9,962 nucleotides of DNA from Desulfuromonas sp. SDB (GTDB taxonomy: Bacteria > SDB-A), in NCBI GenBank assembly GCA_001412365.1, contig LKUE01000287.1:1-9962 (forward strand), in the 5' to 3' direction. The position numbers were made by a program, and so were the translations under genes. This document shows, one piece after another, positions 5,342 through 9,962 of this stretch. The notes beneath the pieces are model-generated. The model had not been told where the DNA came from. It made no database searches and worked only from the letters and a program-made list of their open reading frames with translations. The first letter of the stretch is position 1, and the number at the start of each line of letters is the position of its first letter.

Positions 5342-5672
5342 TTTCCTCTCCACATTTGGGACAGAAATGGAATTCCCTGCTGGAAGTGTATCCACATCCT
5401 CCACATTGATATCCGTCATCATCTTCCTCTGTTTCGGCATCTTTGGTGGGTGTGATTTTAACGCGCGAAGCCCTATCTTCATCACCAAAGAGGTCAATTC
5501 CTTCTGATTCATCCTCGTCTGTCTCCTCTTCCCTCGGTATATCCCTATCTGGCTTGGCTTTACATACTGCGAGATGCCCATTGAGAGCATTTTTGGACCT
5601 AAATCCCTTCTCACAGTGAGGACACACATAGATAAGAGCATCCTCTTTCGATGGCTGTTTCTCATCAGTCAT
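5328..5672 (-). CDS. C2H2-type finger plus zinc-ribbon protein with acidic linker, 114 aa
   Basis: Residues 17-37 form a classic finger with CCHC ligands: Cys17, Cys20, then 12 residues, His33, and Cys37 in place of the second His (CPHCEKGFRSKNALNGHLAVC). A strongly acidic linker (about 47-87) follows, then a zinc ribbon with Cys90, Cys93, Cys104 and Cys107 (CGGCGYT, CPKCGEEN). Small C2H2 proteins are frequent regulators in archaeal viruses; the finger probably binds DNA, and the ribbon may touch DNA or transcription factors. No ribosome site is seen before the ATG at 5672; an AT-rich box about 20-26 bases upstream suggests a leaderless transcript. It is the first gene after the polymerase. 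Confidence 0.8.
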   Translation of the reverse strand: MTDEKQPSKEDALIYVCPHCEKGFRSKNALNGHLAVCKAKPDRDIPREEETDEDESEGIDLFGDEDRASRVKITPTKDAETEEDDDGYQCGGCGYTSSREFHFCPKCGEENEFD

Positions 5673-5674
5673 AC

Positions 5675-5688
5675 AATAAAAAGGACGG
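5675..5688 (-). repeat. 14-base repeat CGTCCTTTTTATTG, copy 2
   Basis: Identical to 4721-4734 and placed three bases before the ATG at 5672. The shared position relative to gene starts at two operon joints suggests a functional signal, not chance. Confidence 0.45.
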
Positions 5689-5708
5689 CCTAATAAACTA
5701 AAAGAGAA
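5689..5708 (-). promoter_or_regulatory. Possible internal promoter before the C2H2 gene
   Basis: The 36-base gap after the polymerase stop contains minus-strand TTTTAGTTTATTAGG, a TATA-like box whose centre is about 20-26 bases before the ATG at 5672. In archaea this spacing gives a leaderless or nearly leaderless mRNA, which agrees with the missing ribosome site. It may separate late structural genes from the replication genes. Confidence 0.35.
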
Positions 5709-7523
5709 TTATTCGTTGATAATAAGAGGCTCAACCCATCCAGATGCCGTTCGGACACCTTTATGATATTTTCGGGTGGGCCTTTTCTCGAAGTTATCAA
5801 CAATTATTACCCCTTCATCAATACCCCTTGCCCGCATACCAGTCATCCTGACAAAATGAACCTGTTTGAAAACACCATCCTTTTCGACAGCATCTTCACG
5901 GATACCTTTTATAGCACGATGGCCGTTGAAGAGATAATCCTTTGCACCATGTATCGTTAGAGGACCCTCTTCCTCAAGTTTATATGCACCTAACCTGGAT
6001 GGCGATACACGGCCAGCAGAACATAGGGCCTCATATCCAACCCTATCACAGAAAATCGAGTCTGTATCAACATAATACACTTCTCCACCAGATGAATGAA
6101 TATAGCGTATATCATCATAGAGGATTGTCCGGGTATAGGCCCTGATGAATGACGATATGGCTGTAAAAGTATTGGCAGAATCTCTCTTGGTGCGAGTATA
6201 CATCCACTTTCTGTCACCAAACACCTTTACTGAGAATGTAGCACCAGTGGATTCATCAAATACCTCTATATCTTCGGAAGAGAGAGGACCAGTAACCTCC
6301 ATCGACAGCGGCACATGTTGAGCAAATTTACCCTCCAACGAATTCATGAAGTATTTGGACATTGTATCCAGAGTCTTATTATCTAAAGACTTATATTTTA
6401 ATCTCAGGGAATAGAAATAATCTATATACGACTTGAACAATATAGATGACGAGTATTTCAGCAGCATCTCGCCCTCGACAAGTGAACCACCTACCGACAA
6501 TAATTGAGCATATTCCATGGATGTAATAGTAGCGGAGAACGTGCCAACAGGAAATATAGTTCTTTCGATACGTGGAGCAACGACACGGCGAACAGATATG
6601 ACAGGGGTAGGAACAAAGAACTTGCCCTGTACTAGGAAAAGTGTTCCCTGGTCCAGTAACCCGCTCAAGGACTTGGCCTTGGGGTGCACGAGTCCTCCCG
6701 CTAACCTGCAGGGTAATTCTTTTTCCGCCATGATGTACGGATGGAAGGAATTTACATCCAGCTTATAGGCATGCTTGATATTTCCTAGGAAAAATGCCTC
6801 ATTCCTGCCACCTTTATAGGATGCCCTCTCAATCTGGGATGCCTCCGGGTGGTGATGGATATATATGGGGTTATCGATAAAGCGGTGTCGAAATGTAGTC
6901 AAACACTGTGCTGCTATGCTTGGCCTGTAAGGTCCCAGGTCATTGTCTTTTAGGAAATTCATCCATTCAAGCATCCATGTCCTTACTATTTCTGCATCGC
7001 GTTTACAATACGTTGATACCTCTTCATCGGAATATTGGTCTAGTTTCGATGCGTCCACATCAATCTTTTCTAGTCCAAGTTCTTCTCCTATCCTTGCAAG
7101 TTTTGGTCTGGTTCCAAGGTGATTACCCATATCAAGGAACCATACTACGCTCCCATTACAAGTCGCCTCTATGATAAATGGCTTATCAATGGGTGCTCTC
7201 TTGAGATGCCATCCTTCTCTCTCAGTTATTCTCTTTATTACACCTAAAATTTGGTAGTCAAAAGAGGCATTATATGAATACACAAATACTGCTTTTTGTC
7301 TGTGTCCTATAAAATCTTCTAGGTCGTCAAAAAACTGGTCTGGTGTCTTAAATTCCTTGCTGTATTCTTCTCCCGTCTTCCAGAAAATTGCCCACCCTAG
7401 ACGCAATAAATGGAGTTTTGGGGTTCCTTTTCCCTTCCATAGGTCTGTTGGTGTTCCTGTCGTCTCAGTATCCAAAAATACCATTCTTCTTACATTAGTA
7501 GTGCTTTTTATTTCTGACAACAT
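5709..7523 (-). CDS. polB: Family B DNA polymerase, probably protein-primed
   Basis: Replicative polymerase with a 3'-5' exonuclease, 604 aa from the ATG at 7523, eleven bases after GGAGGT; the open frame continues upstream to 7652, but that part overlaps the previous gene. Exo I DTE (Asp18, Glu20), Exo II NASFD (Asn85, Asp89), Exo III YCKRD (Tyr172, Asp176). Linker motif YKGGR (236-240) is the YxGG/A type seen in phi29-like enzymes. Motif A DVNSFHP (256-262), motif B K-x3-NSLEGKF (390-400), motif C YVDTDS (484-489). All catalytic acids are present. Length near the 572 aa of phi29 polymerase and the YxGG motif favour protein priming. Unusual: motif A ends Phe-His-Pro where Tyr-Pro is usual, and motif B has Glu where Tyr is usual, so both tyrosines that line the incoming nucleotide are changed. 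Confidence 0.93.
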   Translation of the reverse strand: MLSEIKSTTNVRRMVFLDTETTGTPTDLWKGKGTPKLHLLRLGWAIFWKTGEEYSKEFKTPDQFFDDLEDFIGHRQKAVFVYSYNASFDYQILGVIKRITEREGWHLKRAPIDKPFIIEATCNGSVVWFLDMGNHLGTRPKLARIGEELGLEKIDVDASKLDQYSDEEVSTYCKRDAEIVRTWMLEWMNFLKDNDLGPYRPSIAAQCLTTFRHRFIDNPIYIHHHPEASQIERASYKGGRNEAFFLGNIKHAYKLDVNSFHPYIMAEKELPCRLAGGLVHPKAKSLSGLLDQGTLFLVQGKFFVPTPVISVRRVVAPRIERTIFPVGTFSATITSMEYAQLLSVGGSLVEGEMLLKYSSSILFKSYIDYFYSLRLKYKSLDNKTLDTMSKYFMNSLEGKFAQHVPLSMEVTGPLSSEDIEVFDESTGATFSVKVFGDRKWMYTRTKRDSANTFTAISSFIRAYTRTILYDDIRYIHSSGGEVYYVDTDSIFCDRVGYEALCSAGRVSPSRLGAYKLEEEGPLTIHGAKDYLFNGHRAIKGIREDAVEKDGVFKQVHFVRMTGMRARGIDEGVIIVDNFEKRPTRKYHKGVRTASGWVEPLIINE

Positions 7524-7530
7524 GTGCGCT

Positions 7531-7911
7531 TTATACCTCCTCTGCCCACTCTCCATCTTCATACATAATATTTCTAGAACCTCCTTGGACGACAAGCTCA
7601 TCTTCATTCCAATATTTGCCATCTTCTTCGTCATATTCTTCCTTCCTGGCATTATAGAACTTTGTTGCCGCCTGTCGTATTTGGGATGAGGTCATTGCCC
7701 TATCTGAACGTATAGTTACATGTCCTCTACTACTATTACCCTTCGGGCGCACAATATAGTAATATTTGTCACCATATATATGCACCCCTTCTTCTTTGGG
7801 TATTATTATCCCCTTGTACGTGGTCCTGGTCTGTGCTATCGTTGCACCCGTTCTGGCTGCTTCTTCCTTAATATATCTCCAGTATCGCTTAAGGGATTCG
7901 CTTCTTGACAT
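7531..7911 (-). CDS. Unknown 126-aa protein, candidate terminal protein
   Basis: ATG at 7911, four bases after GGTGAGG; it begins inside the end of the purine enzyme gene (23-base overlap) and ends seven bases before the polymerase start. The N-terminus (RSESLKRYWRYIKEEAART) is a basic aromatic helix. Residues 28-70 look like strands with several Tyr (YKGIIIPKEEG, DKYYYIVRPKG). A helix (AATKFYNARKEEY) and an acidic tail follow. In protein-primed replicons the terminal protein gene commonly sits directly upstream of the polymerase, and these proteins are short and poorly conserved. Several Tyr, Ser and Thr could carry the priming hydroxyl. The role rests on position alone; a DNA-binding accessory protein is the alternative. 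Confidence 0.6.
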   Translation of the reverse strand: MSRSESLKRYWRYIKEEAARTGATIAQTRTTYKGIIIPKEEGVHIYGDKYYYIVRPKGNSSRGHVTIRSDRAMTSSQIRQAATKFYNARKEEYDEEDGKYWNEDELVVQGGSRNIMYEDGEWAEEV

Positions 7912-8884
7912 AATCCCTCACCTGTTCACCGTGGCGAGTATAGGATATGTCATATCCCTCATCATGGATTGCCTGGGTAATATATTCAAGCTCATCCGGT
8001 GTCGTCCAGTCGGTATGGGTTAATATGATAGAATCAGGAGTATTTAGGTTCGCTGCTTTGCGAAAATCTCGCAGGTCAAATTTCCCTATTCGCTCCTCGC
8101 CATATGGGGTGTTATCCTCGTTGGTCTGTTGCCGTCTGTAGTCAGTTATTTTCGCACCAGATTTCCTCTCTATCTCATCGAACGATGTTTCCTGCGGGAG
8201 AGGGCCACTGTTTCCAGCCACCCGCATAGGGTAGCACCGTACAACGCCATATACATGTCTGACAGCCTTTATACCTATTCCGGCTGCATTCATTACTGCT
8301 GGTGCTGTCACATCATAGGATGTGGTATGTGGGTAGTCGCCATGGGTTATTGATAATAAGGCTCCTTGAGAGGCCTCGATAAGACCATGCCTGCCCATCT
8401 TCACCAGCTCATTAATATCCCTTGAGACATCAGATGTTTCACCTGGAAATACTGATGAGGCGAGGATCGCTGTTCCATCCCTCCTAATCTTTGCGATAAG
8501 TGCCGGGGAGATACCCATTCCATATCCTCCTCTTCGTTCATAGAGTCCCAGTTGTTTTGATTCATCCCTATCTCTGGCAACAGAGATGGGAGCACCAGCA
8601 TCAATGGTGAGATATCTGATGTTATATCTAAGCCGTTCAGTAGCAAGTATATCAGGCCTAATGACCATCCCTCCTGCAAGGAAACAGGGTACATCTGGCC
8701 TAATCGCGGCAATACAAGGTAGCACCCGCATGCGGTAAAACCTAGGGCCATATCGAAACCTATGTTCTGCCTGGGAACCCCCTGTCCTCACAGCAAAATC
8801 ATACCTGTTCTCCATGTCAAGCATTACAGCCGATGCTCCTTTACCCTCGTCACCATACTGCATTCCAACAATAATATCAATCAT
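7889..8884 (-). CDS. Adenylosuccinate-synthetase-family enzyme (PurA/PurZ type)
   Basis: 331 aa, close to archaeal PurA (about 340) and phage PurZ, shorter than bacterial PurA (about 430). PurA joins Asp to IMP using GTP; PurZ does the same with dGMP on the path to 2-aminoadenine DNA. Seen: YGDEGKG (10-16) with the catalytic Asp12 kept, where phage PurZ usually has Ser/Gly; a His41 equivalent kept in GGSQAEH; ASQG with the substrate Gln173; TTSYDVTAP (187-195); and RCYPMRVAGNSGP (216-228), closer to phage PurZ than to the RVGAGPFPTE of PurA. Changed: the IMP-site Gly-Thr-Thr is GGY (119-121); the Arg-rich aspartate loop is TPYGEERIGKFD with one Arg of four; and the guanine loop STGP is YTRHG (315-319). 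Asp292 of LTHTD remains. GAGGAAG precedes the start. It may be PurA, a PurZ0-like enzyme or one with a new substrate. Confidence 0.88.
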   Translation of the reverse strand: MIDIIVGMQYGDEGKGASAVMLDMENRYDFAVRTGGSQAEHRFRYGPRFYRMRVLPCIAAIRPDVPCFLAGGMVIRPDILATERLRYNIRYLTIDAGAPISVARDRDESKQLGLYERRGGYGMGISPALIAKIRRDGTAILASSVFPGETSDVSRDINELVKMGRHGLIEASQGALLSITHGDYPHTTSYDVTAPAVMNAAGIGIKAVRHVYGVVRCYPMRVAGNSGPLPQETSFDEIERKSGAKITDYRRQQTNEDNTPYGEERIGKFDLRDFRKAANLNTPDSIILTHTDWTTPDELEYITQAIHDEGYDISYTRHGEQVRDYVKKRIP

Positions 8885-9035
8885 CTTGCTTCCTCAGTTC
8901 TTCAGATACTGTCTTTACTGCCTTCTCCAGACGCGATATAACTATTCCTGGTTCAGGATGTGCTATTCGTATTTCAACCTGCCAATAGTGTCCTCCTGGA
9001 CGATACAAAACAACTTCACTCTTCGGTAACTGCAT
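8877..9035 (-). CDS. Unknown small protein, 52 aa
   Basis: The ATG at 9035 is chosen because AAGGAGGGC lies about ten bases upstream; the frame is open to 9074 inside the previous gene. The stop overlaps the start of the purine enzyme gene by eight bases. Predicted shape is two strands (EVVLYRP, YWQVEIRIAH) joined by a GGHYW turn, then one charged helix (ISRLEKAVKTVSEELRKQ). No cysteine or membrane segment. A small partner or regulator of the neighbouring enzyme or SSB is possible, but nothing in the sequence tells. Confidence 0.6.
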   Translation of the reverse strand: MQLPKSEVVLYRPGGHYWQVEIRIAHPEPGIVISRLEKAVKTVSEELRKQDD

Positions 9036-9390
9036 TATCTTTTGCCCTCCTTTCTTCTCTCTTTCTGCGGGCATATTCTCTCTGCCGCCTATTCCTATTC
9101 TCCACCTTCACAATAGGACCACATTTCTTGCAGTATTTTTGTGTTGGGTGTTCCTTAGGTACGATTTCCCCGCACCTGAGACATTTTAATTTTGCGATAG
9201 GTGGTTCCTTCCACCCAAGCTCCTTTTTATGTCTGCGAAGACTAGACTCAATTTCAAGCTCTGTCTTATGAGAGCCTCCTACCTTCAGCTTTCTGTCAAA
9301 AGGAGTAGGAGGAGCCTCGACAACATAATACATTAGGTTGCCGTCCTCGTCATAGACAGGAATCATCTGCTTCCTACTCATTGTTGTCAT
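9016..9390 (-). CDS. Zinc-ribbon protein with basic helical tail, 124 aa
   Basis: Start ATG at 9390, one base after the stop of the SSB-like gene; an internal ATG at 9381 is also possible. Residues 8-30 form a small acidic, Tyr-containing segment (IPVYDEDGNLMYYVVE), then a charged linker. Cys70, Cys73, Cys87 and Cys90 make a C-x2-C-x13-C-x2-C ribbon (CLRCGE, KYCKKCG), followed by a very basic helix (about 95-117: many Arg/Lys). The spacing between the cysteine pairs is the same as in the protein at 17-328, including KYC before the third position, and the basic tail follows directly in both. Nucleic-acid binding or transcription control is likely. It lies in the replication module, second gene of the operon. 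Confidence 0.75.
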   Translation of the reverse strand: MTTMSRKQMIPVYDEDGNLMYYVVEAPPTPFDRKLKVGGSHKTELEIESSLRRHKKELGWKEPPIAKLKCLRCGEIVPKEHPTQKYCKKCGPIVKVENRNRRQREYARRKREERRAKDNAVTEE

Positions 9391-9391
9391 A

Positions 9392-9823
9392 CTACTTCAG
9401 TTCCCCGGCCTGCTCCATCCTAAGAAAAGTTGCCTTGGATACAACAGAATACATCCTGTTGCCGGTAGGAAGAACCTTCTTGATGAAGACTACCTCTAGT
9501 GGTAATTGGTCCTCCACCTTATCAAGCCGCTCCATTACCATCTTGGAGCCACAGTTGAAGATAATGTTATCCTCAATGTGAATGGTATAGTATGGCCCAT
9601 ATGCGCCATCCCTGCGGTCAAATCCTGATACTGTCACAAGAGAATTGATTACATCATCCATGGCGACAAGCTCACCATCGTAGAAACCCTCTCCAAGGGG
9701 GTCTGTCATGTCGGCCATAAATTCTTCCTCTTTCGATACAGGGTTACCCTTAAGGGTATGCTGAGTCTCAGCAATCTTTTTACCTCCAGCGGTATGGAGG
9801 TCCTTACCGATAGTTTTACCCAT
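9392..9823 (-). CDS. Probable OB-fold single-stranded DNA-binding protein, 143 aa
   Basis: Residues 1-45 are polar and flexible. The core (about 58-132) has the order expected of an OB fold: strand NSLVTVSGFDRR, turn GAYGP, strand YYTIHIED, strand IIFNCGS, helix MVMERLDKV, strand LPLEVVFIKKV, strand MYSVVSK. The YGPYYTI turn and KKV-PTGNRMYSV ending recall small viral ssDNA-binding proteins, which coat displaced strands during protein-primed replication. It lacks the acidic tail of bacterial SSB. It is the first gene of the operon, behind a promoter and the GNRA hairpin leader that also precedes the 17-328 gene, consistent with early or regulated expression. The fold call rests on strand pattern; another OB-fold or nucleic-acid protein is possible. 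Confidence 0.7.
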   Translation of the reverse strand: MGKTIGKDLHTAGGKKIAETQHTLKGNPVSKEEEFMADMTDPLGEGFYDGELVAMDDVINSLVTVSGFDRRDGAYGPYYTIHIEDNIIFNCGSKMVMERLDKVEDQLPLEVVFIKKVLPTGNRMYSVVSKATFLRMEQAGELK

Positions 9824-9834
9824 TTTGCGTTTCC

Positions 9835-9850
9835 TGAGGATTGCTCCTCA
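9835..9850 (-). promoter_or_regulatory. GNRA-loop hairpin in the leader of the SSB-like gene
   Basis: Minus-strand TGAGGA, loop GCAA, TCCTCA: a 6-bp stem with a GNRA tetraloop eleven bases before the ATG at 9823. It matches the hairpin at 339-356 in stem sequence and position but has GCAA in place of GAAA. GAGGAG in the 5' arm would be masked when folded. Confidence 0.65.
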
Positions 9851-9886
9851 TTAAAAAGGCTAGAACCATAAAACAAGCTATATAAC
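9851..9886 (-). promoter_or_regulatory. Promoter of the replication operon
   Basis: Minus-strand GTTATATAGC (9877-9886) is a good archaeal TATA box. About 25 bases downstream lies CTTTTTAATG, directly before the hairpin, so the RNA likely starts near 9853-9857. TTTATG-x2-TCTA-x2-CTTTTTA between them is shared with the 17-328 promoter. Confidence 0.55.
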
Positions 9887-9888
9887 AC

Positions 9889-9927
9889 TATAGAGATGGC
9901 TGCTGTTCCTATAGAGAAATATAGAGA
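9889..9927. repeat. Three phased TATAGAGA repeats, possible operator
   Basis: Plus-strand TATAGAGA occurs at 9889-9896, 9910-9917 and 9920-9927, with start-to-start steps of 21 and 10 bases, that is two and one helical turns. The repeats lie immediately upstream of the TATA box of the replication operon, so a regulator could bind one face of the DNA. The rest of 9928-9962 shows no further feature I can support. Confidence 0.4.
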
Positions 9928-9962
9928 GTAGAGGGTATGTGGACCGATATTGATAATAATAT

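Noticed and set aside
5342-5665. Upstream extension of the 66-aa frame to 174 codons on the minus strand
   Set aside because: This part overlaps the C2H2/zinc-ribbon gene in another frame and is low-quality Arg/Met-rich sequence. The ATG at 5341 has a ribosome site.
7889-8884. Firm naming of the enzyme as PurZ
   Set aside because: The catalytic Asp12 kept in GDEGKG is the PurA or PurZ0 state, and several substrate residues fit neither family, so only the family name is justified.
1-9962. Terminal inverted repeats expected for a protein-primed linear genome
   Set aside because: The first bases and the reverse complement of the last bases do not match, so the window ends are not genome ends.
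9937-9962. Start of a divergent plus-strand gene (ATG at 9937)
   Set aside because: Only 26 bases are visible, with a weak upstream AGAGGGT, so it cannot be supported as a feature.
1-9962. tRNA genes, rRNA, CRISPR arrays, insertion sequences, integrase or attachment sites
   Set aside because: None was seen by reading both strands. The longest non-coding stretches are about 120-140 bases and hold promoter-type elements only.

Overview
The window looks like part of the genome of a tailless (non head-tail) virus or an integrated relative of one, most likely from an archaeon. Evidence seen: 21 tightly packed genes, all read on the minus strand, almost every junction overlapping or a few bases apart; strong GGAGG-type ribosome binding sites; an archaeal-style TATA element with no clear bacterial -35/-10 pair; several small zinc-binding proteins; a family B DNA polymerase of protein-primed size and motif set; and an A32/PRD1-type packaging ATPase beside small membrane proteins and beta-rich virion candidates. 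No tail, portal, large terminase, integrase, tRNA or CRISPR was recognised. A bacterial tailless phage is the main alternative. The host genus cannot be told from this sequence.

Layout in the direction of transcription (right to left). 9962-9824: control region with three phased TATAGAGA repeats, a TATA box and a leader with a GNRA-loop hairpin. 9823-5709: replication and nucleotide module: an OB-fold SSB-like protein, a zinc-ribbon protein with a basic tail, a 52-residue protein, an adenylosuccinate-synthetase-family enzyme (PurA/PurZ type, 331 aa), a 126-aa protein placed where a terminal protein would be expected, and the polymerase (604 aa). 5672-4741: a C2H2 finger plus zinc-ribbon protein and two unknown proteins. 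4718-1142: virion module: packaging ATPase, 98-aa membrane protein, 165-aa capsid candidate, 127-aa beta-rich protein, two membrane-anchored proteins and a 200-aa beta-rich candidate receptor-binding protein. 1142-447: four overlapping mini-genes, three with a membrane segment, then a T-run terminator. 399-1: a second promoter with the same hairpin leader, driving a second zinc-ribbon protein that has the same cysteine spacing as the one at 9016-9390.

How it may work together: the SSB-like protein, polymerase and a possible terminal protein would replicate a linear genome; the ATPase would pump DNA into a membrane-containing capsid; the mini-genes may serve egress or the virion membrane. The standout is the purine enzyme. 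It belongs to the PurA/PurZ family but has lost several substrate-contact residues, and it sits two genes upstream of a polymerase whose two nucleotide-pocket tyrosines (motifs A and B) are His and Glu. This raises the inferred, untested possibility of a non-standard purine in the viral DNA. No genome ends (terminal inverted repeats) are visible, so the window is probably internal to a larger element.
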